From the NCBI RefSeq assembly GCF_003584135.1, contig NZ_QXFI01000013.1, positions 62,001-126,000 on the forward strand: a DNA stretch of 64,000 nt, given 5' to 3'. The position numbers were made by a program, and so were the translations under genes. Position 1 is the stretch's first letter; each line of letters begins with the position of its first letter. The DNA comes from Flagellimonas pelagia (GTDB taxonomy: Bacteria; Bacteroidota; Bacteroidia; Flavobacteriales; Flavobacteriaceae). Shown here one piece after another: positions 33,779 through 42,263 of the stretch. A model generated the notes under the pieces. That model did no database searches. It saw nothing but the letters and a program-made list of their open reading frames with translations, and had not been told where the DNA came from.

Positions 33779-34594
33779 ATGAAGATTAAGTGGCCCATTA
33801 TAGGGCTACTCCTGTTGACACTCTTGTGGCCTAACCAAGATAATGCCCAAGAAAAAGAAATCATCCACCGAGGGGAACAATGGCTCCAATACAATCTGAA
33901 TATCATCACGAGTGAAAAATGGAATCTTTTTGGTAATACGGGAACCAGATGGCGGGATAGTTTTGAAAAATATACTCTATTTTTTGGCAGGATTGGTGCC
34001 GGTTATAATTTAAATAGTACGATTCGGTTAAGTTCCGGTTTTACCTATGCGGAACTAAAACGTGAGGGTGCCACCTATCTTGCGGAATTCAGGCCCTATG
34101 AAGAATTGTTGGTCAGGGCGAATCCGGCCAAAAAATTTGGAGTGAGCCATCGGTTCCGATTTGAACAACGCTTTCACAATCCTGTTATAGATGGAGAAAT
34201 CCAATCGGAAAACACCTTTGCGGTTCGATTTCGGTATGCACTCTCGACGCGTATCCCCATTACAGCACTTTCCAAGGAAAACCCCGATTTTAAATTGAGT
34301 TTGGGCATCAGTGATGAGATCATGATCAATGCCGGAAAGGAAATTGTGTATAATGTTTTCGACAAGAATCGGTTTGTGGTCTCCCCCACCGTGCAGTTCA
34401 ACAAATGGATGTCCGTGGCCTTGGCATGGAACAATCAATTTTTTAACACCTCCACTGCCGGGCAATACATCCATACCAATGCTTTTTGGTTGCAATTGAC
34501 ACATACACTCAACGTATCGCATAAAAAGGACGAAGACCTTGGTCCCATTTATCAAAATCCAGTCATTCCAAATCCCAAGGATGCTGCGGAATAA
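33779..34594 (+). CDS. DUF2490 family outer-membrane protein
   Basis: A 271-aa exported protein with signal peptide (IIGLLLLTLLWPNQDNAQ). EQWLQYNLNIITSEKWNLFGNTGTRWRD and the alternating strand pattern (FGRIGAGYNLNSTIRLSSGF, VSHRFRFEQRFHNPVIDGE, FAVRFRYALS) are typical of DUF2490, a predicted beta-barrel of about 220-260 residues whose role is unknown. The end has a short hydrophilic extension. It follows the GNAT-like gene after 61 bases and precedes a DoxX-like gene in the same direction. Confidence 0.82.
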   Translation: MKIKWPIIGLLLLTLLWPNQDNAQEKEIIHRGEQWLQYNLNIITSEKWNLFGNTGTRWRDSFEKYTLFFGRIGAGYNLNSTIRLSSGFTYAELKREGATYLAEFRPYEELLVRANPAKKFGVSHRFRFEQRFHNPVIDGEIQSENTFAVRFRYALSTRIPITALSKENPDFKLSLGISDEIMINAGKEIVYNVFDKNRFVVSPTVQFNKWMSVALAWNNQFFNTSTAGQYIHTNAFWLQLTHTLNVSHKKDEDLGPIYQNPVIPNPKDAAE

Positions 34595-34625
34595 GTTGAA
34601 TACAAGATTATAACAGCAAACGAAC

Positions 34626-35057
34626 ATGAAGAATAAGTATGTAAAACTCTTTTTGCGCCTGGCTTTGGCTGGCAGTTTTCTATCAGCCGTCGCAGATCGC
34701 TTTGGAATTTGGAGCCCGGAAATATCCGTTTGGGGCAATTGGGAAAATTTCCTTGCCTATACCGGATTGATCAATCCATGGATGCCACAATCGTTCAAAC
34801 CGACCCTAGGAATTTTGGCTACAGCGGCCGAGATAGTTTTTGCAATTTTCTTATTGATTGGATTTAAAACGGAATTGTTTGCTAAATTGAGTGGTATTTT
34901 GCTGCTATTGTTCGCAATATCCATGACCTTTTCAACAGGAATCAAGGGTGCTTTTGATTATTCCGTGTTCAGTGCCGCTGGCTGCGCCTTTGCCCTAAGC
35001 TTGATGAAGGAAAAATATTGGGAATTGGATAGTTTGATTTTTAAGATGGAAAATTAA
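34626..35057 (+). CDS. DoxX-like membrane protein
   Basis: A 143-aa protein with four hydrophobic helices: LFLRLALAGSFLSAVADRFG, LGILATAAEIVFAIFLLIGF, LSGILLLLFAISMTFSTG and VFSAAGCAFALSLM. The topology and the LRLALAG...SAVADR start match the DoxX/DoxD family, small membrane proteins sometimes associated with quinone oxidation or thiosulfate oxidation, but the family is functionally mixed. 31 bases separate it from the DUF2490 gene. The role in this organism is not known. Confidence 0.78.
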   Translation: MKNKYVKLFLRLALAGSFLSAVADRFGIWSPEISVWGNWENFLAYTGLINPWMPQSFKPTLGILATAAEIVFAIFLLIGFKTELFAKLSGILLLLFAISMTFSTGIKGAFDYSVFSAAGCAFALSLMKEKYWELDSLIFKMEN

Positions 35058-35191
35058 AAACCTTCCCTCCAAAAACATCAGCCTTTCTGAAATAGAGCAT
35101 TCTGAAAGCACCTTCATTTGATTTGACCTGTTTATTATTGGTTTTATGGCAGTTTTTTCTGAATTTTAGTAAGTCCATAAACTTAGAAGCG

Positions 35192-35770
35192 ATGCGTTAT
35201 ATGAGAACCCAAATAGGCAAAATAGTAATCGGGTTTCTTTTATTGGCACCCTACATCTGCTCTGGGCAAAAACTAAATTCCGAAAAATGGAGTGAAAGTG
35301 AAAAGGCCCAATATACAAAGCTTACCGAGTTGGTCCATTATGTCCATAAAAAGAAGGAAACCGAAATTTCCAAAGACACGCTGTTCCAGAAATATATCTA
35401 TTTTGACAATGTCCTGAGCGATACGGTCCAACAAAGAAAGATAAAGCGATTAGCAGCCTTTGATGACCTCTTCCAGTATTTCAGAAAAACCTTGGACAGC
35501 ATTGGATTGGAAAATTTGGATGCAAAACCCATTAGATTTTATAAAGATCATAAAATCTATGAGCCATTTGAAGAAAAAGTGGCCAAAAAAAGTATCGATG
35601 GTAAAAAAATGTATACGAAAGATTCCAACGTTTTTGCTTATTACAGAAAGGATGAACCCGAAAACCCTTTAGGTACATTATTATTTGAGCCTGAGACGGA
35701 TAAATTAGCTGCCTGGATTATGATCAACCAAGGCGGATACAAGTACTTTTTAACCTTCAATCTTTTCTAA
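35192..35770 (+). CDS. Exported protein of unknown function
   Basis: A 192-aa protein with a signal peptide (IGKIVIGFLLLAPYICSGQ). The mature part is acidic/basic mixed and contains SESEKAQYTKLTELVHYVHKKKETEISKD and FQYFRKTLDSIG, predicted mainly helical, then a strand-like end (PENPLGTLLFEPETDKLAAWIMI, GGYKYFLTFNLF). No family is recognised. The frame is open from 35123, but the segment before 35192 gives no good leader; ATG 35192 or 35201 puts the signal peptide at the N-terminus. The next gene starts four bases after its stop. Confidence 0.65.
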   Translation: MRYMRTQIGKIVIGFLLLAPYICSGQKLNSEKWSESEKAQYTKLTELVHYVHKKKETEISKDTLFQKYIYFDNVLSDTVQQRKIKRLAAFDDLFQYFRKTLDSIGLENLDAKPIRFYKDHKIYEPFEEKVAKKSIDGKKMYTKDSNVFAYYRKDEPENPLGTLLFEPETDKLAAWIMINQGGYKYFLTFNLF

Positions 35771-35774
35771 ATTT

Positions 35775-36167
35775 ATGCTGAATGAAAGATTGACCCACTT
35801 CGCTCCCGAACTGCATATTCCCAATGGGACATTCGAAATCGATTTTTATACCAGATGGGGAGCGGTTGAACATTTTTGTTTCCGAAATGATGATGGCAGT
35901 ATCCACGTAGCCGAATTGGATTTTGACGGGGCTATTTTCCATATACATGAAACCATGCGAGGCATAGATTCCCTTGAACCTAAAAGTGCGAAGGGTGTCA
36001 CCACGATAATCGGTTTATTCGTTCCCGATGTGCGGCATGTGATGGAAAAGGCTATTTCGGCAGGTGCTACCTTAATTAATCCCACTACCGATCATGACTA
36101 TGGATATCGACAAGGCATGTTCAGGGACCCCTTTGGTCATTATTGGCAAATCCAGAAGAAAATTTAA
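35775..36167 (+). CDS. VOC superfamily (glyoxalase-like) protein
   Basis: A 130-aa single-chain vicinal oxygen chelate fold. Typical features: paired beta-alpha-beta-beta-beta units, AELDFDGAIFHIHETM with metal-candidate His, GLFVPDVRHVMEKAISAGATLINP (the second unit) and the end GYRQGMFRDPFGHYWQIQKK, the common DPxGHxWxI motif of PhnB-like/bleomycin-resistance-like proteins. The function could be lyase, dioxygenase or antibiotic binding; nothing specifies it. The following gene starts 15 bases downstream in the same direction. Confidence 0.88.
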   Translation: MLNERLTHFAPELHIPNGTFEIDFYTRWGAVEHFCFRNDDGSIHVAELDFDGAIFHIHETMRGIDSLEPKSAKGVTTIIGLFVPDVRHVMEKAISAGATLINPTTDHDYGYRQGMFRDPFGHYWQIQKKI

Positions 36168-36182
36168 ACAAACGCCACCCAT

Positions 36183-36566
36183 ATGAACCAAGAAGTTACA
36201 GAATTTCTGGATGGACTCAACCATCCGTTACGCGCCGAAATCGAACAGTTAAGAAAATTGATTTTGAACGCCGAACCAACGCTTACTGAAAATGTGAAAT
36301 GGAACGGCCCGAATTACTGCATAGGAGATGCCGATCGAATCACCATGAAAATCCAACCCCCAAAACAAATCCAATTGATTTTTCATCGTGGGGTGAAAAA
36401 ATTGGAGCAACCCAAAGAAAGATTATTGGCAACAAATTCAAAACTGCTTGTTTGGAAGGAAAATGACAGGGCCGTGGCATCTTTCAAAAACCAAACGGAA
36501 ATTGAAAACAGTGCCTCTGAATTAAGGAATATCATTAAGGATTGGATCAAAGTAACAATGGAATAA
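36183..36566 (+). CDS. DUF1801 family protein
   Basis: A 127-aa soluble protein. VTEFLDGLNHPLRAEIEQLRKLILNAEPTLTENVKWNGPNY is the opening of DUF1801 (YdhG-like), with the KWNGPxY motif, and MKIQPPKQIQLIFHRGVK follows. These proteins have a SufE/iron-chaperone-like fold in crystal structures (Bacillus YdhG), but no firm function exists. It sits between a VOC protein and an MmcQ/YjbR protein, a group of small stress-type genes often seen close together in Bacteroidetes. Confidence 0.88.
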   Translation: MNQEVTEFLDGLNHPLRAEIEQLRKLILNAEPTLTENVKWNGPNYCIGDADRITMKIQPPKQIQLIFHRGVKKLEQPKERLLATNSKLLVWKENDRAVASFKNQTEIENSASELRNIIKDWIKVTME

Positions 36567-36619
36567 AGGGAAAATAGATACTCTATAAAAGGCAATACTC
36601 CATTTGACTATCTTGTAAC

Positions 36620-36961
36620 ATGACTTTTGAAGAATTCAAATCGATTGTTTTTTCCTTTCCTGAAGTTCAGGAGGCACCACATTTTGAAAAGACTTCCTTT
36701 CGGATCAAGAATAAAATTTTTGCTACGTATGATTCCAGTAAACATATTGCCACACTGAAGATATCAGAAGTGAATCAAGATGTTTTCACCAAAATGAGTC
36801 CAGGAAAAATTTATCCCGTACCAAATAAATGGGGAAAACAAGGATGGACGATTGTGGAATTGGGAACCTTGGAAAAAGATATATTAAAAGATGCTTTGAC
36901 CTGCGCGTACTGCGAAGTGGCCCCTAAGAAATTGGCTGTTTTGGTTCGACGAGATTTGTGA
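36620..36961 (+). CDS. MmcQ/YjbR family protein
   Basis: A 113-aa protein with the double-wing CyaY-like fold. FKSIVFSFPEVQEAPHFEKTSFRIKNKIFATYDSS is the conserved front, and KIYPVPNKWGKQGWTIVELG with the WGKxGWTxVxL motif marks the MmcQ/YjbR family, proposed to bind DNA but poorly characterised. It ends at the terminator shared with the convergent aminotransferase. No operon partner in the upstream 50 bases is evident beyond the DUF1801 gene. Confidence 0.88.
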   Translation: MTFEEFKSIVFSFPEVQEAPHFEKTSFRIKNKIFATYDSSKHIATLKISEVNQDVFTKMSPGKIYPVPNKWGKQGWTIVELGTLEKDILKDALTCAYCEVAPKKLAVLVRRDL

Positions 36962-36965
36962 CAAT

Positions 36966-37006
36966 AAAAAACCGTACAGTTGATGAACTTGTACGGTTTT
37001 CTTTTG
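36966..37006 (+). terminator. Rho-independent terminator after the MmcQ/YjbR gene
   Basis: AACCGTACA (36970-36978) pairs with TGTACGGTT (36990-36998), preceded by A5 and followed by a T-rich stretch to 37006. Confidence 0.82.
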
Positions 37007-37023
37007 TATGCTTTTTTGGATAA

Positions 37024-38283
37024 TTATTCTCCCATCGCTGCAGAAACCGCTGCGGACAATCGCTTATAAGTCCCATTTTCCAAACGCTCACGGATGGATG
37101 AAAAGGCATCCAATGTTTCGGCGATATCTTCCATGGTATGGGTGGCCGTCGGAATCAAACGCAAAAGGATCAATCCTTTGGGGATTACCGGATACACCAC
37201 TATCGAGCAGAAGATTCCATGATTTTCACGAAGGTCTTTCACCAAGGCCATCGCTTCGGGAATACTTCCATTCAAATAAACAGGGGTTACACAACTGGTG
37301 GTGGTTCCTATATCAAAACCACGTTCCTTAAGACCATTTTGAAGGGCATTCACGTTTTCCCATAATTTTGCTTTCAATTCTGGCATGGTACGGAGCATGT
37401 CCAAACGTTTTAGGGCTCCTTTTACGTATACCATGGGAAGGGATTTTGCGAACATCTGAGACCTTAGGTTGTATTTCAAATACTCCACAATCTCTTTATC
37501 AGCAGCTACAAATGCACCAATTCCTGCCATGGATTTGGCAAATGTGGCCAAATACACATCGATATCGTCCTGAACGCCCTGCTCCTCTCCTGCTCCGGCA
37601 CCGGTTTTACCCAAGGTTCCAAATCCGTGGGCATCATCCACCAACAACCTGAACTTATATTTTTTCTTGAGAGCAACAATCTCTTTTAGAATACCTTGCT
37701 CACCGCGCATACCAAACACCCCTTCAGAAATCACTAGGATACCCCCACCGGTCTCATTCGCCATTTTAGTCGCACGCTCCAAGTTTTTCTCCAAACTTTC
37801 AGGATCGTTGTGCTTAAAAGTGAAACGCTTGCCCATGTGCAAACGGACACCATCAATAATACAGGCATGGCAATCCACATCGTATACAATAATATCATCT
37901 TTGGAAACCAAAGCATCGATTACGGACATAAAGCCTTGATAGCCAAAGTTCAATAGATAGGCTGCTTGTTTATGTGCAAATGCGGCCAATTCTTTCTCCA
38001 ACTGCTCATGGTAATCGGTATGCCCGCTCATCATACGAGCGCCCATGGGGTATGCGGCACCATGCTCCATAGCGGCCTCACCGTCCACTTTTTTGATTTC
38101 CGGTCGATTTGCGAGCCCCAGATAGTCATTGATACTCCACGTTATGACATCCTTTCCTTGGAACTTCATGCGGTTGGAAATGGGTCCTTCCAATTTCGGG
38201 AATACAAAATATCCTTCGGCCTGTGAAGCCCATTTTCCCAGCGGTCCCTTGTTTTCAATGATTCTATCAAATAAATCTCTCAT
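37024..38283 (-). CDS. PLP-dependent alpha-oxoamine synthase (serine palmitoyltransferase/cysteate acyltransferase type)
   Basis: A 419-aa fold type I PLP enzyme that joins an amino acid and an acyl thioester with loss of CO2. The internal aldimine Lys is in LATFAKSMAGIGAFV, the PLP Asp in LLVDDAHGFGTLGKTG, and the substrate His region is VYDVDCHACIIDGVRL. It is longer than KBL and BioF and fits the SPT-like branch of Bacteroidetes. Substrate is probably serine (sphinganine) or cysteate (capnine, the sulfonolipid base). A cysteine-synthase-like gene is next upstream, which favours the second option. It has its own promoter (38307-38338). Confidence 0.88.
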   Translation of the reverse strand: MRDLFDRIIENKGPLGKWASQAEGYFVFPKLEGPISNRMKFQGKDVITWSINDYLGLANRPEIKKVDGEAAMEHGAAYPMGARMMSGHTDYHEQLEKELAAFAHKQAAYLLNFGYQGFMSVIDALVSKDDIIVYDVDCHACIIDGVRLHMGKRFTFKHNDPESLEKNLERATKMANETGGGILVISEGVFGMRGEQGILKEIVALKKKYKFRLLVDDAHGFGTLGKTGAGAGEEQGVQDDIDVYLATFAKSMAGIGAFVAADKEIVEYLKYNLRSQMFAKSLPMVYVKGALKRLDMLRTMPELKAKLWENVNALQNGLKERGFDIGTTTSCVTPVYLNGSIPEAMALVKDLRENHGIFCSIVVYPVIPKGLILLRLIPTATHTMEDIAETLDAFSSIRERLENGTYKRLSAAVSAAMGE

Positions 38284-38306
38284 CTACCTAAAATTTGATT
38301 CAATTG

Positions 38307-38338
38307 CAAAAGTATATATTTTTACGTTGCTCGCACAA
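38307..38338 (-). promoter_or_regulatory. Promoter of the alpha-oxoamine synthase gene
   Basis: TACTTTTG (38307-38314, minus strand) as -7 and TTG (38336-38338) as -33 with a 21-base spacer. The start codon is 24 bases downstream. Confidence 0.6.
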
Positions 38339-38352
38339 CGAATTTTTAGCAT

Positions 38353-38381
38353 AAAAAAACGGCAATGTTTTGCATTGCCGT
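38353..38381 (-). terminator. Minus-strand terminator after the cysteine-synthase-like gene
   Basis: ACGGCAATG (38359-38367) pairs with CATTGCCGT (38373-38381); on the minus strand a T-run of six or more follows (A-run 38353-38358). It separates the two PLP-enzyme genes into distinct transcripts. Confidence 0.8.
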
Positions 38382-38407
38382 TCCTTAATATTATCGCGAA
38401 GTATTCA

Positions 38408-39448
38408 TTACTTGATGTATTCTATTTTTTCTGGTACTTCCGCATCTTGGATATCAAAAAAGCCTTGATTGTCCATCCATTCATTGCTGTAGACCTTGCT
38501 CATATAACGTGAACCGTGATCGGGGAATACCACTACTACATTACTGTTGGCAGTGAATTCGCCTTCGGTATCCAATTGGTACAAGGCCTGCATGGCAGCA
38601 CCACTGGTGTACCCTGCAAAAATACCTTCGGTGTGGGCCAATTTACGGGCCATATGGGCACTCTCGCCATCGGTCACCTTTATATAACGGTCAATACTAT
38701 TAAAATCGGTAGCGGATGGAATCAGGTTTTTCCCCAATCCTTCTATACGGTAGGGATATACCTCATTGTGATCGAACTCACCTGTTTCGTGGTATTTTTT
38801 CAATACGGAACCATAGGCATCAACACCTAAAACCTTCACGTTCGGATTCTGCTCCTTTAAATAGCGGGCAATACCAGAAATAGTACCACCAGTTCCACTA
38901 CACGCTACCAAATGTGTAATCTGTCCATTGGTCTGTTCCCAAATTTCAGGACCTGTGGTCTTGTAGTGGGCATCAATGTTCAGTTCGTTAAAATATTGGT
39001 TGATGTAGATGGAATTATCTGTTTCGCTATGCAAACGCTTGGCCACTTCATAGTACGATCGTGGATCGTCCGCGCTTACGTGCGCAGGGCAAACATATAC
39101 CTTGGCTCCCATGGAGCGAAGCATATCAATCTTGTCCGGTGAGGATTTGGAGCTAACGGCCAAAATACATTTGTAACCTTTAACAATGCTCACCATGGCC
39201 AGACTAAAACCTGTATTCCCAGAAGTAGTTTCTATAATGGTACTACCGGGTTGCAGGATACCTTTTCTTTCGGCTTCCTCAATAATGTGGATCGCAATTC
39301 TGTCCTTTGAGGAATGCCCAGGATTGAAGGCTTCCAGTTTGGCGTAGAAGTTTCCGGTAAGTGGGGCTGTAATCTTGTTAAGCTTGACTAAGGGGGTACT
39401 TCCAATTAGGTCTAGGATACTGCTATAAGCATTTATCTGTTTCTTCAT
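38408..39448 (-). CDS. PLP-dependent cysteine synthase / cystathionine beta-synthase family protein
   Basis: A 346-aa fold type II PLP enzyme. The Lys that binds PLP is in [11 protein letters not shown], the phosphate loop/asparagine region is [15 protein letters not shown], and a second Gly-rich PLP-phosphate loop is [16 protein letters not shown]. The C-terminal region lacks CBS domains. It is probably an O-acetylserine or phosphoserine sulfhydrylase-like enzyme; the neighbourhood suggests a beta-replacement with sulfite giving cysteate, as in sulfonolipid synthesis. Sequence alone does not separate these choices. A large palindrome sits in its leader, and its -7 element (39501-39508) is identical to that of the neighbouring alpha-oxoamine synthase. 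Confidence 0.88.
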   Translation of the reverse strand: MKKQINAYSSILDLIGSTPLVKLNKITAPLTGNFYAKLEAFNPGHSSKDRIAIHIIEEAERKGILQPGSTIIETTSGNTGFSLAMVSIVKGYKCILAVSSKSSPDKIDMLRSMGAKVYVCPAHVSADDPRSYYEVAKRLHSETDNSIYINQYFNELNIDAHYKTTGPEIWEQTNGQITHLVACSGTGGTISGIARYLKEQNPNVKVLGVDAYGSVLKKYHETGEFDHNEVYPYRIEGLGKNLIPSATDFNSIDRYIKVTDGESAHMARKLAHTEGIFAGYTSGAAMQALYQLDTEGEFTANSNVVVVFPDHGSRYMSKVYSNEWMDNQGFFDIQDAEVPEKIEYIK

Positions 39449-39463
39449 AACTGGTATTAGGTA

Positions 39464-39498
39464 GGGAACATTTTTCTAAAGATAAGAAAATTGTTCCC
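39464..39498. promoter_or_regulatory. 35-bp imperfect palindrome at the cysteine-synthase-like promoter
   Basis: Outer arms GGGAACA (39464-39470) and TGTTCCC (39492-39498), inner arms TTTTCT and AGAAAA, one A-A mismatch and a 7-base loop. It lies between the -7 element (39501-39508) and the ATG at 39448, overlapping the likely transcription start. There is no T-run, so an operator or leader hairpin is more likely than a terminator. Confidence 0.6.
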
Positions 39499-39500
39499 TG

Positions 39501-39508
39501 CAAAAGTA
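39501..39508 (-). promoter_or_regulatory. -7 element of the cysteine-synthase-like gene
   Basis: TACTTTTG on the minus strand, exact TAnnTTTG match and the same octamer as the -7 of the alpha-oxoamine synthase gene. Confidence 0.5.
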
Positions 39509-39519
39509 ATATTTTATTT

Positions 39520-41658
39520 TTAAAGGGCTTTTCCTTCAAGGTCTAAAATAAAGGCATACTCTTTGGCGGTCTCCTTCAAAGCCTCAAAACGCCCAGAGGC
39601 ACCACCGTGTCCGGCATCCATATTGGTATCCAAAAACAGTTGGTTATTGTCGGTTTTATACTCCCTCAACTTGGCCACCCATTTTGCTGGCTCCCAATAT
39701 TGTACTTGGGAATCGTGCAAACCTGTGGACACATATAAGTTCGGGTAGGCCTTGGCCTCTACATTGTCATAAGGGGAATACGTTTTGATATAATCATAGT
39801 ATTCCTTGTCATTTGGATTGCCCCATTCGTCATATTCACCGGTGGTCAACGGAATGGTATCATCCAACATAGTGGTAACCACATCCACAAAAGGTACAGC
39901 GGCGATTACACCGTGATACAGTTCCGGTGCCATGTTGATTACGGCTCCCATTAAAAGTCCACCTGCAGAACCGCCCATGGCATACAAATGTTCCGGGCTG
40001 GTATATTTTTTCTCGATCAGGAATTTGGAAACATCGATGAAATCGGTAAACGTATTCTTTTTGGTCAACAGTTTTCCGTCTTCATACCAAGGTCTGCCCA
40101 AATACTCACCGCCCCTAATGTGGGCAATGGCATAAACAAAGCCTCGATCTAACAAACTCAACCGTACCGAAGAAAAATAAGGATCAATGGTAGCTCCATA
40201 AGATCCATATCCATATTGCAACAATGGACTAGTGCCATCTAGCGGAGTGTCTTTTCTATACACCAAAGAAATAGGCACTTTTTTGCCATCCCTGGCCGTG
40301 GCCCAAAGGCGCTCGGTCTTGTAATTGTTCTTATCGAACTTACCTCCCAACACTTCTTGCTCCTTCAAAACGGTTTTGGCCTTGGTCTCCATGTTGAAAT
40401 CGATCATCGCATATGGAGCACCCATTTCATTATAGTAGTAACGCAATTCCTTGGTGTCGAAATCCAAATTAGTGGAAGGTCCGGCCACATAGGTTTCACT
40501 TTCAAAAGGAAGGTAATAACTATCGGAACCGTCCCATTTGGAGATTTTCATCTGGTTGAGACCGTTTTCCCTTTCGGAGAGCACATAATAATCCTTAAAG
40601 ATTTCAATATCCTCCAACAAAACTTCTTCCCGATGGGGAATAAATTCCTTCCAATGATCGGAAGCGGTGTGCTCCTCATCAGTCTTCATCAACTTAAAGT
40701 TGGTGGCCCCATCCTTGTTGGTCAACACATAAAAATTGCCATCATAATGGGATATGGAATATTCCACACCTTTTTCACGTGGAGAAAATATCTTGAACTC
40801 CCCATTCGGGTCATTGGCATTCAAAATTCGGTATTCGGTGGTCAGGGTACTGCCAGAACCGATTACGATATACTTTCGGGATTTGGTCTTGTACACAAAG
40901 GTGTTGTAGGTATCGTCTAGTTCCTCAAAGACCAACACATCATCTTCCGAAGGGGTTCCCAAAACATGCTTGAAAATACGGTCTGAACGCAGGGTCACAG
41001 GGTCCTTTTTGGTGTAGAACAAGGTTTTGCCGTCACTGGCCCAAACGGAACTTCCTGTGGTGTTGTTGATGATGTCAGGATAAATTTCACCCGTCTTCAA
41101 ATTCTTGATCTGGATATTATACTGTCGCCTAGAAATGGTATCCGTAGCAAAAGCTGCCAACGTATTATCAGGGGTCACGGAAATTCCCCTTAAGTTGAAA
41201 AACTCATGACCTTCGGCCATTTGGTTGCAATCGAACATCAACTCTTCAGCAGCATCCAAGCTTTCCTTTTTTCTGGAATGGATAGGGTACTCCTTCCCTT
41301 CCTCATAACGGGTAATATACCAATATCCATCCAATTTGTAGGGTACCGAGGAATCATCTTCCTTGATCCTTCTCTTCATTTCCTTATAAAGTTCTTCCTG
41401 GAAGGGAACGGTATGGGCTGTCATTTTTTGGTAGTACTCGTTCTCGGCGTTCAAATAGTCCAGAACCTGTTGGTCCTCCCTATTGTTCATCCAATAATAA
41501 TCATCGATCCGTACATCGCCGTGCTTTTCCAACTTAGTTGGATGTTTTGGGGCCACTGGTGGGGCTATGTTCATTGATTCTTCTTTACTGTTCTTGCAAG
41601 AGCTTGCAAAAATAAGGCATAAAACCAGAATATGAATTCTAGAAATAGTCAGTTTCAT
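39520..41658 (-). CDS. Oligopeptidase B-like S9 peptidase, lipoprotein
   Basis: A 712-aa prolyl oligopeptidase family serine peptidase. The N-terminus IHILVLCLIFASSCKNSKEE carries a lipobox (ASSC), so it is exported and lipid-anchored, unlike the cytoplasmic enterobacterial PtrB. The N-terminal half is a seven-bladed propeller (HPTKLEKHGDVRIDDYYWMNNRED at the start). The catalytic triad is Ser in AMGGSAGGLLMGA, Asp in STGLHDSQV and His in MDAGHGGASGRFE. LLQYGYGSYGATIDPYFSS is the typical pre-nucleophile strand. It should cut short peptides after basic residues in the periplasm. Confidence 0.93.
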   Translation of the reverse strand: MKLTISRIHILVLCLIFASSCKNSKEESMNIAPPVAPKHPTKLEKHGDVRIDDYYWMNNREDQQVLDYLNAENEYYQKMTAHTVPFQEELYKEMKRRIKEDDSSVPYKLDGYWYITRYEEGKEYPIHSRKKESLDAAEELMFDCNQMAEGHEFFNLRGISVTPDNTLAAFATDTISRRQYNIQIKNLKTGEIYPDIINNTTGSSVWASDGKTLFYTKKDPVTLRSDRIFKHVLGTPSEDDVLVFEELDDTYNTFVYKTKSRKYIVIGSGSTLTTEYRILNANDPNGEFKIFSPREKGVEYSISHYDGNFYVLTNKDGATNFKLMKTDEEHTASDHWKEFIPHREEVLLEDIEIFKDYYVLSERENGLNQMKISKWDGSDSYYLPFESETYVAGPSTNLDFDTKELRYYYNEMGAPYAMIDFNMETKAKTVLKEQEVLGGKFDKNNYKTERLWATARDGKKVPISLVYRKDTPLDGTSPLLQYGYGSYGATIDPYFSSVRLSLLDRGFVYAIAHIRGGEYLGRPWYEDGKLLTKKNTFTDFIDVSKFLIEKKYTSPEHLYAMGGSAGGLLMGAVINMAPELYHGVIAAVPFVDVVTTMLDDTIPLTTGEYDEWGNPNDKEYYDYIKTYSPYDNVEAKAYPNLYVSTGLHDSQVQYWEPAKWVAKLREYKTDNNQLFLDTNMDAGHGGASGRFEALKETAKEYAFILDLEGKAL

Positions 41659-41683
41659 CGGTTTTAGGTTTTAGCCAATTTAC

Positions 41684-41691
41684 TACTTTTG
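41684..41691 (+). promoter_or_regulatory. -7 element of the ybaB-like gene
   Basis: TACTTTTG, exact TAnnTTTG match, 27 bases before the ATG at 41719; it rules out upstream start codons at 41689. Confidence 0.5.
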
Positions 41692-41718
41692 ACCTTACTC
41701 ACCTTTAAAATTGAAATT

Positions 41719-42045
41719 ATGTTTGGAGATATCATGGGAATGATGGGTAAATTGAAGGAAACCCAGAAAAAAGTAGAGGAAACCAAAGCACGTATGAACA
41801 CGGTTCTGGTTGATGAGCAGTCAGCAGATGGATTGTTGAAAGTGACCTTGACCGCCAATCGCGAAATAAAATCCATATCCATTGACGATTCCCTTCTGGA
41901 AGACAAAGAGCAATTGGAAGACTACTTGATCCTTACCTTGAACAAGGCCATTGCTAAAGCAACCAACATCCATGAGGCTGAACTTGCTGCCGTTGCCAAG
42001 GAAGGAATGCCCAACATTCCTGGCTTGGATTCCTTTATGAAGTAG
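41719..42045 (+). CDS. YbaB/EbfC family nucleoid-associated protein
   Basis: A small DNA-binding protein of 108 aa. [26 protein letters not shown] begins the coiled-coil dimerisation/DNA-gripping helices, and [24 protein letters not shown] is the central sheet. YbaB dimers bind DNA like tweezers and in many bacteria the gene follows dnaX and precedes recR; neither is here. The C-terminus ([10 protein letters not shown]) is slightly longer than in E. coli. It is divergent from the oligopeptidase gene and probably transcribed alone. Confidence 0.9.
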   Translation: MFGDIMGMMGKLKETQKKVEETKARMNTVLVDEQSADGLLKVTLTANREIKSISIDDSLLEDKEQLEDYLILTLNKAIAKATNIHEAELAAVAKEGMPNIPGLDSFMK

Positions 42046-42198
42046 CTAGCTGTTAGTATTCAGTAGTTAGGAATCAGTGGAGGGTCATCAGTTCGAGTGT
42101 TTTCAGAGTGGGCAGCACGGAGAAAATGTATCGAGAACTAGGTCGGATTGCTGGATTTTTGGATGTTTTGAACTTGAGCTTGATACTTGAACTTTAAA

Positions 42199-42260
42199 TG
42201 TCAGGTAGAGCGCAGTCGAGACCAATTACAATATCTTTCTCGACTATGCTCGAAGTGACA
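42199..42260. repeat. Imperfect inverted repeat, second intergenic family
   Basis: Left arm from 42199 (TGTCAGGTAGAGCGCAGTCG then AGA) and right arm ending at 42260 (complement TGTCACTTCGAGCATAGTCG then AGA) match over most of 23 bases. It differs in sequence from the 16.6 kb repeats. The 150 bases before it (42046-42198) show no gene or clear signal. Confidence 0.65.
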
Positions 42261-42263
42261 AAT

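Noticed and set aside
34055..34738. 227-aa minus-strand open frame opposite the DUF2490 and DoxX-like genes
   Set aside because: It crosses two well-supported plus-strand genes, no recognisable motif, start within another gene.
40357..40920. 187-aa plus-strand frame opposite oligopeptidase B
   Set aside because: Shadow of the propeller-coding strand; no domain or promoter.
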